Source: Duganella sp. Root1480D1 (GTDB lineage: Bacteria; Pseudomonadota; Gammaproteobacteria; Burkholderiales; Burkholderiaceae_D). From it: 64,000 nucleotides of DNA. Positions within the stretch are counted from its first letter, which is position 1, and each line of letters starts with the position of its first letter. Where the stretch lies: positions 62,001-126,000 of the forward strand of contig NZ_LMFZ01000003.1 in assembly GCF_001427305.1 (NCBI RefSeq), written 5' to 3'. Made by a program: the position numbers and the translations under genes. The notes under the pieces are model-generated. The model made no database searches and was not told the DNA's origin. It saw only the letters and a list, made by a program, of their open reading frames with translations. Below, in pieces: positions 51,386 through 60,999 of the stretch.

Positions 51386-51889
51386 ATGAGCAAACTCCCC
51401 GTTTCTGTCGGCTTGAAGACCATTGATAAACCAGGCGTTCCAGCCTTGCGCGAGGCGCCGGCCAGTGCGCTGGCACCGCTGGAAAATGCGATGAAGGCAA
51501 ATACGCTGGTGCAGCGGCAGGCCGCGCGCATGCTGCATAACAGTGTGCTGTCGGCTGGCCTGGCGAGCCGCCTCGCCGATCCGCAAGTCTGGGGCGAGTG
51601 GATCCAGCTTCAGGCGGCGGTCATGCAGCGCCTGCACCAGCAACATCTCGACTGGCGCCAGGGTTGCGCGATCCTGGCCGAGGATTTCGCCCTGATCCGC
51701 AATGCCAACACCATGTCCAAGATGGCGGAAAAGCAGGGCAACTTCTTTTCGCAATGGATGCTTTTGTTGACCAACCAGGGAACCAGCCTGTTCGAACTCA
51801 TGGAAAACATCCATGTCGATTACGGTTACTGGGCCAGCCAGAAGATTCCAGTCGAAGCGAGTTTGCCTGTCCCGGCGCGCACTGCTTAG
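51386..51889 (+). CDS. Phasin-like helical protein
   Basis: 167 aa mostly helical soluble protein (LENAMKANTLVQRQAARMLH; WIQLQAAVMQRLHQQHLDWR; FSQWMLLLTNQGTSLFELME) with amphipathic helices like PHA granule-associated proteins. Start at the ATG behind TTGGAGGACGAT. It follows the depolymerase directly. Family assignment rests on composition and context, so phasin is probable rather than certain. Its stop overlaps the convergent TonB receptor's stop by 4 bp. Confidence 0.55.
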   Translation: MSKLPVSVGLKTIDKPGVPALREAPASALAPLENAMKANTLVQRQAARMLHNSVLSAGLASRLADPQVWGEWIQLQAAVMQRLHQQHLDWRQGCAILAEDFALIRNANTMSKMAEKQGNFFSQWMLLLTNQGTSLFELMENIHVDYGYWASQKIPVEASLPVPARTA

Positions 51890-53982
51890 AGGTCGAGCGA
51901 ATAGCCCAGCGTGACGCTGCGTCCGCGGCCCGCGAAATAGCGGGCCGGTTCAACCAGGGCGCTTTGCGAGTAGTAAGTGATGTAGTCCTTGTCGAACAAG
52001 TTGCCTATGCCGATACGCAGTGCGCCTTTGCCCAGCTTGTAGCTGAGGGATGCGTCGGCCAGCGTATAGCCGCTGAACTCCTTGGCTGGATCGTCAAAAT
52101 CCTGGCTGAAGGCGTGCTGCACCTGGATGAAGGAAGAAAGCTTGTCGCTCCAGTTGGCGTTCCAGCTTGCGATCAGCCGGTTCGGCGCCACGTTCAAGCC
52201 ATCGAGCCTGGCATCCAGGCTGCCGTCGCCATTGCTGTCGTAGCGGCCCTTGGTATAGGCATAGGCCAGGCTGGCGCGGTGCGCCTTGCTGATGCGATAA
52301 GTTGCACTGGCATCGTAACCCTCCAGGCGGGTCTTCTCCCGCGCCATCATGAACACGCCGTTGGCCGATATTACGCGCGCCCCGAAATCCGAATCGGAGC
52401 GGTAGTAGGCGGCGTCCAGGGCTCAGTCGCCCTTGCGCACGCGGGTGCCGAGTTCCATCCCTTCGGTCAGTATCGGCTCCAGGTTGCGCATATTGCCAAT
52501 GCTCTGCCCCGGCGTATTGATGGAGCGCAGGGTGCGGCCGATGTCAGGCAGGCCGAAGCCTTCGGAATAACTGGCGTACACGGTGACGTCTTTGACGGGC
52601 GTGAATACCAGGCCGGCATTGGCCAGCGTTTCGTTGAACTTGGTCTTGCCGCCTTCGACCAGGGTGTTGTTGTATGCCGCCAGCGTGCGGTAGCTGTCCA
52701 CCTTCAGGTCGGCCTTTTCGCGGCGCACGCCGGCGTGCAGGGTCAGCTCGTCGAATACCTTGTACTCGCCCTGCGTGAACAAGGAGAGGTTGCGGTATTT
52801 CGACTCGGGTACAAAAGTGCGCCCGGTCAGGTACATATCCTGTTTGCCTTTATCTGATAGCGCGTCGAAGCCCGCGGTCAGTTTCAGGCGGCCATCCAGC
52901 AGGCCCGCCTTGGTCAGGCCGACTTTGCTGCCGAACTTGGAAGCGACCGCGCGCGACTGGTCGTACAGGGTGCCGCGCGGGGCGATTTTCACGTCCTGGA
53001 AGGTGGCCGATTTGTCGGCGCCGAACAGGCCCACGAATTCCTGGTTGAACACCATGGCAGACAATTCCATCCCCGCCAGGTCGTAATGGTTGTAGCTGGC
53101 ACTACTGGTCCACACATCGTTCCAGGCCGGTACGCCGGGCGGCGTGCCTTCGATCGAGGTGGAGGGGATGCCGCGCGTGCGGTCGCCCGCCACGCCTAAG
53201 TAGTTGGCTTTGGACTTGATGCGGTAGCGGTTGACGGAAAGCTGCAGTTTTTGCTGGTCGTCCGGCCGGTAGCCGATCTTGGCCAGCATATCGTAGCTGC
53301 GCGAGTCCATCAGGTCGCCCTGGGTCACGTCGACGCCGATGGCGCGGCCTTTGCCATCCAGGTAGAGGCCCTGGTCTTCATAGGAAACGGCAAGCAGGTA
53401 GTCCAGCTTGTCCAGGCGGCCGTCCATGCGGTAGCTGGTCTTGTAGCTCAGGGTGTCGCCCTTTGTGCCGGTGGTAGGCGCGGTGACCTGCATGTCGGCG
53501 TGCTGGTTCATCGTTCCTTTTTCCGGACGGCGGGTGATGATGTTGATGGTGCCGCCGGTGGCGCCCAGGCCGTTGATGGCATTCGGACCCTGCACGATCT
53601 CAATGCGCTCCACCATCGAGTAGTCGATGGTGTGTGCTTCGCGCCCGGTCGGCCGCACCGGATTCGATTGCGGCACGCCGTCGACCAGGATCACGGGTGT
53701 GCGGCCGCGCAGCGTTTCGCCGGAACCGTTCATCTTGCCGCGGCTGGGCGTGTAGGAGGGCAGGATGCTGCTCAATACATCGGATGAATTGCCCGAGATG
53801 GCCAGTTGCCGTTCGATGGCTTTTTTGTCGATCACGAGCACCGTCAGTGGCGCCCGGTCCGCTTCGATATTCGAACGCGATGCCTGGATGATGACTGGTT
53901 CGATCACCAGCCCCACCTGTTCCTGGGCTTGCGATTGCGCCGATATGCCCAGCATGAGGGCTGCTAACTGATATGACTGCAC
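51886..53982 (-). pseudogene. TonB-dependent receptor interrupted by one in-frame stop
   Basis: Complete receptor frame of ~699 codons broken only by TGA at 52423-52425; sequence on both sides stays in frame (VRKGD-stop-ALDAAYYRSDSDFG), as if a Trp TGG had become TGA. Signal peptide, TonB box-like EPVIIQASR, plug (TPVILVDGVPQSNPVRPTGR; VERIEIVQGPNAINGLGATG) and barrel ending VTLGYSLDL. GTG start at 53982 behind AAGGAG. A Fur-like box upstream suggests an iron-siderophore receptor. Sequencing error is an alternative. Confidence 0.75.
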
Positions 53983-54047
53983 GGAGAGCTCCTTGATTGA
54001 CCGGGGCTGGCTCTCCACGCATCGGGTGCACGACTGGCTGGCTAGTT

Positions 54048-54069
54048 GAGAATGCTTCGCATTATCATT
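54048..54069. promoter_or_regulatory. Candidate Fur box upstream of the TonB receptor
   Basis: GAGAATGCTTCGCATTATCATT; its complement AATGATAATGC plus GCATTCTC resembles the Fur hexamer array (GATAAT repeats). About 70-85 bp before the receptor start. Confidence 0.45.
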
Positions 54070-54130
54070 GTGTGAGGTGCCAGTGTCAACGATGTCCCGC
54101 CTCAGCTATTCCATAAAATCATAGCTCAAT

Positions 54131-54158
54131 GGTTATTCCTCATAACTACGGAATAGCC
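54131..54158. promoter_or_regulatory. Inverted repeat upstream of the galactose operon
   Basis: GGTTATTCC-N10-GGAATAGCC (one mismatch; extends to TGG...CCA), about 71 bp before the symporter start. LysR-like spacing; it is the most likely operator for the galactoside genes, although no regulator gene is adjacent. Confidence 0.5.
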
Positions 54159-54228
54159 AATTCGTTAATCTACCCGTATTAATGATAAGCAAATGTTTCC
54201 CGTGCATTTGCAAACCGAGACACACGTC

Positions 54229-55896
54229 ATGAAAATCACATCGCTGGACTCTATCGTCTTCCTTATTTATTTCGCCGTGGTCGCGGCTTACGGCGTCTGG
54301 GTCTACCGCCGCAAGAACAGCAGCTCCGGCTCTGCCTCGCGCGACTACTTCCTGGCTGAAGGCTCGCTGACCTGGTGGGCGATCGGCGCCTCGCTGATCG
54401 CCTCCAATATCTCCGCCGAGCAGTTCATCGGCATGAGCGGCTCCGGCTTCAAGATCGGCATGGCCATTGCAGTGTATGAATTGATGGCGGCGGCAACGCT
54501 GATCATCGTGGCGGTGTTCTTCATGCCGGTCTACCTGAAGAACCACATCTACACCATGCCGCAGTTCCTGGAGCAGCGTTACGGCAAGGGCGTGGCGATG
54601 ACCATGGCGCTGTTCTGGCTCGGGCTGTACATCGTGGTCAACCTGACCTCGATCCTCTACCTCGGTGCGATTGCGATCAGCAGCATTTCCGGCTTGAGCG
54701 TGGGCGCCTGCATGCTGTTCCTGGCGGTGTTCGCGACGGTCATCACGCTGGGCGGCATGAAGGTTATCGGTTACACCGACGTGATCCAGGTGGTATGCCT
54801 GGTGATTGGCGGCCTGGTGACGACCTGGATCGCGCTCGACCTGGTGGCGAGCCTGGGCGGAGGCAAGGGCGCGTTGCACGGCACGACCGAACTGTTCGCC
54901 CGTGCCCGAGGCCATTTCGACATGGTGCTGACGCGCGACCATCCAAGCTATATGGACTTGCCGGGCCTGAGCATCCTCCTGGGCGGCATCTGGATCGCCA
55001 ACCTGAATTACTGGGGCTGCAACCAGTACATCACGCAGCGTGCGCTGGGCGCGGACCTGCCGACTGCGCGCAAAGGCCTGCTGTTTGCCGCCTTCCTGAA
55101 ATTGCTGATGCCTGTGATCGTGGTGTTGCCGGGCATCGCTGCCTTCGCACTGGACCAGGCAGGCGCACTCGGCGGAGCCCTGCGCCAGGGCGGCGAGCTG
55201 AATCCCGACCGCGCTTATCCAACGCTGCTGGCATTGCTGCCGGATGGCTTGCGCGGCGTGGCGTTTGCGGCCCTTACCGCCGCGGTGGTGGCCTCGCTGG
55301 CCGGCAAGGCAAACAGCATCGCCACCATCTTCACGCTGGATATCTATCGTAAAAAATTTGCACCCGCAGCGAGCGAAGAGCGCATGGTGTGGGTCGGCCG
55401 CCTTACCGTGGTGGCGTCGATGGCAATTGCGGTGCTGATCGCGCCGATGCTGGGCATCGACAAGAAGGGCGGTTTCCAGTACATCCAGGAATACACCGGC
55501 TTTGTCTCGCCGGGCATCCTGGCCATGTTCCTGCTTGGTTTCTTCTGGAAGAAAGCGACCAACGCAGCCGCCATGTTTGCAACCGTGGGCGGGCTGGTGT
55601 TCTCGATCGTCCTCAAGTTCCTGCCAACGATGATGGACCTGCACTTCCTGGCACCTATCGGTTTTGCTGCCGACAACGGCAGCGGTGTCTACGAAATCCC
55701 GTTCATTGACCGCATGTTCCTGGTGTTCTGGGCTGTGGTGGCCGGCATGGTGCTGATCAGCCTTATGGGAAGGCGTGATGGCGAGGCGAAGGCCATGGTA
55801 GTGGATCGTCAACTGTTCCGCGTAGACCGTGGCTTTGCCATCGGATCGGCAGTGGTGTGCGTGATGCTGGCCGTGATCTACGGGGCACTCTGGTAA
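54229..55896 (+). CDS. Sodium/galactose (glucose) symporter, SSS family
   Basis: 555 aa, about 14 TM helices. The stretch SNISAEQFIGMSGSGFKIGM and YLGAIAISSISGL-type segments match the Vibrio Na+/galactose transporter vSGLT closely in form (sodium and sugar site helices). It imports monosaccharide, here most likely galactose given the GH35 enzyme and galactose dehydrogenase downstream. I prefer the ATG at 54229 (MKITSLDSIVFLIYF); the one at 54193 adds 12 residues without a ribosome-binding site. First gene of a four-gene same-strand operon. Confidence 0.9.
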   Translation: MKITSLDSIVFLIYFAVVAAYGVWVYRRKNSSSGSASRDYFLAEGSLTWWAIGASLIASNISAEQFIGMSGSGFKIGMAIAVYELMAAATLIIVAVFFMPVYLKNHIYTMPQFLEQRYGKGVAMTMALFWLGLYIVVNLTSILYLGAIAISSISGLSVGACMLFLAVFATVITLGGMKVIGYTDVIQVVCLVIGGLVTTWIALDLVASLGGGKGALHGTTELFARARGHFDMVLTRDHPSYMDLPGLSILLGGIWIANLNYWGCNQYITQRALGADLPTARKGLLFAAFLKLLMPVIVVLPGIAAFALDQAGALGGALRQGGELNPDRAYPTLLALLPDGLRGVAFAALTAAVVASLAGKANSIATIFTLDIYRKKFAPAASEERMVWVGRLTVVASMAIAVLIAPMLGIDKKGGFQYIQEYTGFVSPGILAMFLLGFFWKKATNAAAMFATVGGLVFSIVLKFLPTMMDLHFLAPIGFAADNGSGVYEIPFIDRMFLVFWAVVAGMVLISLMGRRDGEAKAMVVDRQLFRVDRGFAIGSAVVCVMLAVIYGALW

Positions 55897-55940
55897 CACA
55901 ACGAATCACATAAAAAAACTACGGAGAAAATGAAAGAATC

Positions 55941-58526
55941 ATGAAGCAGAAGAAAATCAGTTTGCTGGTGAAGTCGCTGTTCCTGCTCCCTGCAATCCCT
56001 GCCGCCTTTGCGCAGCAAGCGGAGGAGCCATCGGTCCAGAAGGTTACCGTTTCCGGCATCCGCGCTTCGGTGCGCAGTGCCCTGAGCGTCAAGGAAAACT
56101 CGAACAGCATGGTGGAAGTCGTGGCGTCCGAAGACATCGGCAAGCTGCCGGATACCACTATCGCCGAATCGCTGGCCCGGCTGCCAGGCCTGGCAGCCGG
56201 CCTGGATCGCGGCAATGCCAGCCAGATCGTGGCGCGCGGCATGGGCGAGCGCTTTATCGGCGCCACCCTGAACGGACGCGAACTGGCGTCGTCCGAGCCG
56301 AATCGTGCGGTGCGCTTCGAGCAGTTTCCGTCGGAATCGCTGTCCGGCGCCATCGTCTACAAGACCCAGAATGCCGACCTGGTGGAAGGCGGCGTCGCCT
56401 CCAGCATCGACCTGCAAACCGTGTCTCCGCTCAAATACAACGGCCGCCAGGCTTCGCTGAAGGCCGATGCCCTGTACTATCCGGAAGCGCGCGACCTCGA
56501 TGCCAAGGCAGTTCGTCCCCGCCTGGGCGGCATCTATATCGACCAATACGCGGACAAGAACGTTGGCGTGGCGCTGGCCTTCAGCTACCAGAAGCAGCCC
56601 TCGGTGGAAAAGCGCAAGAACCACTGGGGCTTCAACGAAGACCATTCGGCCGACATCGATGGCGACGGCAAGGTGGACAAGACTCCGTGGGGCTTCGAAA
56701 CTGAACTCAAACGCGGCACCAATGAGCGCGGCAGCGTGCTGGGCAAGGTGGAATGGAAGGCCAGCCCGGATGCGCTGATCACCGCCGACGTGTACTACGC
56801 CAAGAACAAGATCCGCGAACCGGCCATGTCGCACTGGACCGGCGACCTCGGTAACTGGGATGGCTGGCAGAGCGCGAACTATTCGAACCTCGACATCCGC
56901 AACGGCTACGTAGTCGGCGCTACCGTGAACAACGTCGGCCTGACCACCAACAGCACGCTGTGGACGCAGGACATGGACAACCTGGCTGCGGGCCTGAACG
57001 GCAAGTTCAATGTCGGCGAATGGAAAATCGATGCCGACATCGCTACTTCGTCGGCTGGCCGCGACAGCGCCTGGCGCGACGTGCGACAGTTCTCGCTGAA
57101 CCCCGGCACCATCAAGTGGGCCTTCACCGGCGATGAAACGCAGGACTTCAGCTTCAGCCACGATTCGGGCAACCCGGCCGCCTTCGGCAATCCGACCCTG
57201 TACGTGGATACCGACGGCCATGTCGACGACCGCCTGAGCTCTGCGCAACTGAGCGCCTGGCGTCCACTGGATGCCGGCATGGTAAGCCGCATCAAGTTCG
57301 GCGCGCGCTTTGCCGACCGCGAGAAAAAGTACCACCAGACGACGTGGAACCTGCCTTCCAATAGCGCCATCCCGGCCTCGGCATATGAAACGGTGAACGT
57401 ATCGGGCTTTGCACCGTTCATCGTGCTGAAAGACTTCATGGGCGCTGCCACCGCGCTGTGGGGCGCCGACGCCTTCAGTCCGGATGGCCGTACCCCGACC
57501 GCGAACGACCTGCTGGCCGGCTGGAAGGTCAAGGAAAAGAACAGCAGCGTCTACGCCCAGGCCGACCTGGAAGGCGAATTGTTCGGCAAGACCTTCCGCG
57601 GCAATGCCGGCGTGCGCGTGGTGCATACCAAACAGACCGGCAGCGGCATGGAGTCGATCAACGGCGCGGCGCCAACCCCGGCGGAGGGCGGTGCATCGTA
57701 CACCCGCGTGCTGCCTAGCGTGAACCTGATCTTCAACCTGGACCAGGCACAAAAGCAGCAGGTGCGCTTCAGCGTGGCGCGCGCCATGTCGCGTGCGCCG
57801 ATGGATGAAATGCGCGCATCGCGCCAACTGGCGATCGATACCAACCCGGGCTCGCAGCAGCCGATCACCGGCAGCGCAGGCAATCCTGGCCTGTTGCCGA
57901 TGATGTCGAACCAGGTTGACCTGTCGTGGCAGTATTACTTCGACAAGGGTTCGCTGCTGTCGGCCGGCGTGTTCTACAAGAAGGTGTCGGACTATATCGG
58001 CATCACCACCGACAACACCACCGTCAACGGCCGCGCCGCAACGCTGACCCGTTCCGTGAACGGCAAGGGCGGCAACGTGCGCGGCCTGGAACTGGTGGCG
58101 CAGCACGCCTTCACCAGCCTGCCGGCGCCGTTCGACGGCTTGGGCGTGGCGGCGAACTTCTCGTACAACGACAGCGACATCAAGGAGTACACCAACGACT
58201 ACCCGATGGTGGGCCTGATGAAGCGTAATGGCGGCCTGACCCTCTGGTACGAAAAGGCAGGTTACGAAGCGCGCCTGTCGGCCAACTACCACAGCGCCTT
58301 CGTGCGCATGCCGCGCTGGACCGCCGGCTACATGATCGAGAACCCAGCCGAGACCTATGTCTCCGCCAATTTCTCGAAGTGGCTGACCCCGCAGTTGCAA
58401 CTGCGCCTCGGCCTGGACAACATCACCAACCAGAAAGTGGTGGAAACCCAGTCCAATAATCCATACATGCAGAATGTGATGGAATATGGCCGCCGCTACA
58501 ACCTGGGCCTGAGCTACAAGTTCTGA
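55941..58526 (+). CDS. TonB-dependent receptor for galacto-oligosaccharides (Xanthomonas-Caulobacter type)
   Basis: 861 aa. Signal peptide to about residue 24 (AAFA-QQ), TonB box-like VQKVTVSGIRAS, plug with VVASEDIGKLPDTTIAESLARLPG (split), GLDRGNASQIVARGMGERFI, and a long barrel ending RRYNLGLSYKF with terminal Phe. This subfamily imports sugars and other large nutrients. Context (symporter before, beta-galactosidase after) suggests galactosides. Only 7 bp separate it from the GH35 gene. Confidence 0.9.
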   Translation: MKQKKISLLVKSLFLLPAIPAAFAQQAEEPSVQKVTVSGIRASVRSALSVKENSNSMVEVVASEDIGKLPDTTIAESLARLPGLAAGLDRGNASQIVARGMGERFIGATLNGRELASSEPNRAVRFEQFPSESLSGAIVYKTQNADLVEGGVASSIDLQTVSPLKYNGRQASLKADALYYPEARDLDAKAVRPRLGGIYIDQYADKNVGVALAFSYQKQPSVEKRKNHWGFNEDHSADIDGDGKVDKTPWGFETELKRGTNERGSVLGKVEWKASPDALITADVYYAKNKIREPAMSHWTGDLGNWDGWQSANYSNLDIRNGYVVGATVNNVGLTTNSTLWTQDMDNLAAGLNGKFNVGEWKIDADIATSSAGRDSAWRDVRQFSLNPGTIKWAFTGDETQDFSFSHDSGNPAAFGNPTLYVDTDGHVDDRLSSAQLSAWRPLDAGMVSRIKFGARFADREKKYHQTTWNLPSNSAIPASAYETVNVSGFAPFIVLKDFMGAATALWGADAFSPDGRTPTANDLLAGWKVKEKNSSVYAQADLEGELFGKTFRGNAGVRVVHTKQTGSGMESINGAAPTPAEGGASYTRVLPSVNLIFNLDQAQKQQVRFSVARAMSRAPMDEMRASRQLAIDTNPGSQQPITGSAGNPGLLPMMSNQVDLSWQYYFDKGSLLSAGVFYKKVSDYIGITTDNTTVNGRAATLTRSVNGKGGNVRGLELVAQHAFTSLPAPFDGLGVAANFSYNDSDIKEYTNDYPMVGLMKRNGGLTLWYEKAGYEARLSANYHSAFVRMPRWTAGYMIENPAETYVSANFSKWLTPQLQLRLGLDNITNQKVVETQSNNPYMQNVMEYGRRYNLGLSYKF

Positions 58527-58533
58527 TTGGGGC

Positions 58534-60987
58534 ATGCCGATGATCCGTAACACACTTTGCCTAACTGCGATGGCGTTTGCCCACGCTGCCCAGGCCGGGC
58601 AAGTGCTGGCAGTCGATGCCAGCGCGCCCGCACCGGCGCCTTTGTCCGGTCATATCAAGATGGGAACGGCCGTGGCCCCCGGCGGCCATGTCCTTGGCAT
58701 CAATAGCCAATACCTGACGCGTGACGGCCAGCCCTGGCTGCCTGTGATGGGCGAATTCCATTATTCGCGCAGCCCGGCCGAAAGCTGGGAATCCGAACTG
58801 GCCAAGATGAAGTCGGCCGGCATCAATGTGGTGGCCAGCTACATTATCTGGAACCACCACGAGGAAAAGGAAGGTAAGTTCAACTGGAGCGGCAACCGCG
58901 ACCTGCGGCGCTTCATCCAGTTGGCCAACAAGGCCGGGCTGGAGGTGTGGATACGCGTTGGCCCCTGGTCGCACGCGGAAGTGCGTTACGGCGGCATTCC
59001 GGACTGGGTGGTCGACGCCATGCCGACCCGCCAGGACGACCCGCAATACCTGAAATACGTGGACCGCTTCTACCGCGAGATCGCGAAGCAGGTGGACGGC
59101 TTGCAGTGGAAGCAGGGCGGCCCTGTGATCGGCGCGCAGATCGAAAACGAGTACAACCTGGCCGGGCCGGGGCGCGGCGCGCAGCACATCGCCACGCTGA
59201 AGGGCATGGCGGTGAAGGCAGGCATCGACGTGCCGTTCTACACCGTCACCGGCTGGGACCAGACCTTGTATCCGTCGGGCGAAGTAGTACCGGTGTTTGG
59301 CGGCTACCAGGACGAACCCTGGGCCACCAGTACTGGCGAGCTGCCGCCGAAGGAAACCTACGCTTTCCGCTTCGACACCCGTGTCAGCGGCGACCTCGGT
59401 GCTCAAACGCGCGCCACGCAGCAGGGTACGGCGGAAACCGATATGGACCGCACGCCTTTCCTCGGCGCGGAATACGGCGCCGGCCTGCCGGCCATGTATC
59501 GCCGCCGCACGCTGGTGTCGCCCGACGATATCGCCTCGACCCTGCCGGTGCAGCTGGGCTCCGGCGTGAACCTGATGGGCTATTACATGTTCCATGGCGG
59601 CCGTAACCCGGCCGGCATGACGACGATGGAAGAGAGCACGCGCACTGGCGGTTACAACGATACGCCCGCCATCAACTACGACTTCAACGCGCCGCTTGGC
59701 CCGGATGGGCAGCAGCGGGAAGTACTGGCCTACCTGCGGCCGTTCCATTACTTCATGAACGACTTCGGGACGCGCCTGGCGCCAATGACCGTGCGCAAGC
59801 CGGCCGTGGTGCCAGCCGATCCAGGCGACCTGTCGGCGCCGCGCTGGTCGGTGCGCAGCAAGGGCGATCAGGCCTTCCTGTTCTATAACGGCCATATCCG
59901 GCAGTATGCGCTGCCGGCGCAAAAGCAGGTGCAGTTTGCGGTAAAGCTGGCCGGGCAGACCGTTACGCTGCCGCGCCAGCCGGTGGATATCGCGGCGGGC
60001 AGCTATTTCTTCTGGCCGATCAATTTCGACCTGGACGGCTACCGCCTGCAATACGCTACCGTGCAACCGGTGGCGCGGCTGGAGCGCGGCAAGGCAGGCA
60101 GTGTGTACGTGTTCGCTGCGCAGGATGGCGTTGCCCCCGAATTCGCGCTGGACGGCGCGGTACGCGGCTGCGTGAAGGCGCCGCAGGGGCGGGTGTCCGA
60201 TGCGGCGGCAGGCTTGCTGGTGGACGGCATCCAGCCTGGCCTTGACGCCGCGCTCACGCTGGACTGTGCCGGCAAGCGGCCGGTAACGGTGCTGGTCCTG
60301 TCGCAGCAGCAGGCGCGCCGACTGGCGATCGGCCAACTGCAGGGCGAGCGCCGGCTGGTCGTCAGCGACAGCCAGGCGCACTTTGCCAATGGCAAGCTGG
60401 TGTTACGCTCGGCGGGCAAGCCGGCCTTCCGTGCCGCCGTGTTCCCGGCTTTGCCGTTGCCGCTGAAGGGCAGTGCGGCGCTGAAAGCGAGCGGCAAGGA
60501 TGGCCTGTTCCAGGTGGTTGAGGCAACGCTGCCGGAGCAGCCGCTCGCAGTTTCGGTCCGCGAGCTGCGCGCCGCACAGCCCGTGCCACCGATTAAAATT
60601 GGCGGCAACGCCAAGGCTGCAATCCTGCCGGATGCGGAAGTCTTCGGCAATTCCGCTGCGTGGGAGTTGTCGCTCGGCCCAACCCGTCCGAAAGGCGTGG
60701 ATGCAGCACTGCTGGAGATCGATTTCACCGGCGACGTGGCGCGCCTGTTCGATGGCACCCGGATGGTGGATGACTGGTATTACAACGGCCAGCGCTGGCA
60801 GTTCGGCCTGAACAACCTGCCTGCCCGCGAGCATGGCGCGTTGACACTGACCGTGCTGCCCTTGCGTGCGGACGCGCCGATCTACCTTCCGAAGGAACAT
60901 CGTCCGGCATTCAACGGGCAGGCGCAGGTGGCCGAACTGCGCGGCGTAAAAGTAACGCCGGTGTATCGTGTCGACATTGGCCGCTAA
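58534..60987 (+). CDS. GH35 beta-galactosidase, exported
   Basis: 817 aa. Signal peptide to about residue 21 (AAQA-GQ). GH35 TIM barrel: LPVMGEFHYSRSPAESWESE, INVVASYIIWNHHEEKEGKF, then QIENEYN with predicted acid/base Glu206, and GAEYGAG with predicted nucleophile Glu313. C-terminal beta-sandwich domains follow. It should release galactose in the periplasm or outside for the symporter. An alternative start is the ATG at 58540. The Gfo/Idh/MocA gene follows 12 bp later. Confidence 0.88.
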   Translation: MPMIRNTLCLTAMAFAHAAQAGQVLAVDASAPAPAPLSGHIKMGTAVAPGGHVLGINSQYLTRDGQPWLPVMGEFHYSRSPAESWESELAKMKSAGINVVASYIIWNHHEEKEGKFNWSGNRDLRRFIQLANKAGLEVWIRVGPWSHAEVRYGGIPDWVVDAMPTRQDDPQYLKYVDRFYREIAKQVDGLQWKQGGPVIGAQIENEYNLAGPGRGAQHIATLKGMAVKAGIDVPFYTVTGWDQTLYPSGEVVPVFGGYQDEPWATSTGELPPKETYAFRFDTRVSGDLGAQTRATQQGTAETDMDRTPFLGAEYGAGLPAMYRRRTLVSPDDIASTLPVQLGSGVNLMGYYMFHGGRNPAGMTTMEESTRTGGYNDTPAINYDFNAPLGPDGQQREVLAYLRPFHYFMNDFGTRLAPMTVRKPAVVPADPGDLSAPRWSVRSKGDQAFLFYNGHIRQYALPAQKQVQFAVKLAGQTVTLPRQPVDIAAGSYFFWPINFDLDGYRLQYATVQPVARLERGKAGSVYVFAAQDGVAPEFALDGAVRGCVKAPQGRVSDAAAGLLVDGIQPGLDAALTLDCAGKRPVTVLVLSQQQARRLAIGQLQGERRLVVSDSQAHFANGKLVLRSAGKPAFRAAVFPALPLPLKGSAALKASGKDGLFQVVEATLPEQPLAVSVRELRAAQPVPPIKIGGNAKAAILPDAEVFGNSAAWELSLGPTRPKGVDAALLEIDFTGDVARLFDGTRMVDDWYYNGQRWQFGLNNLPAREHGALTLTVLPLRADAPIYLPKEHRPAFNGQAQVAELRGVKVTPVYRVDIGR

Positions 60988-60999
60988 ACGGAGTTTGAA

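Noticed and set aside
55878..60381. Long minus-strand frames opposite the TonB receptor and GH35 genes
   Set aside because: Antisense of convincing coding sequence; no ribosome-binding sites or domain signatures.
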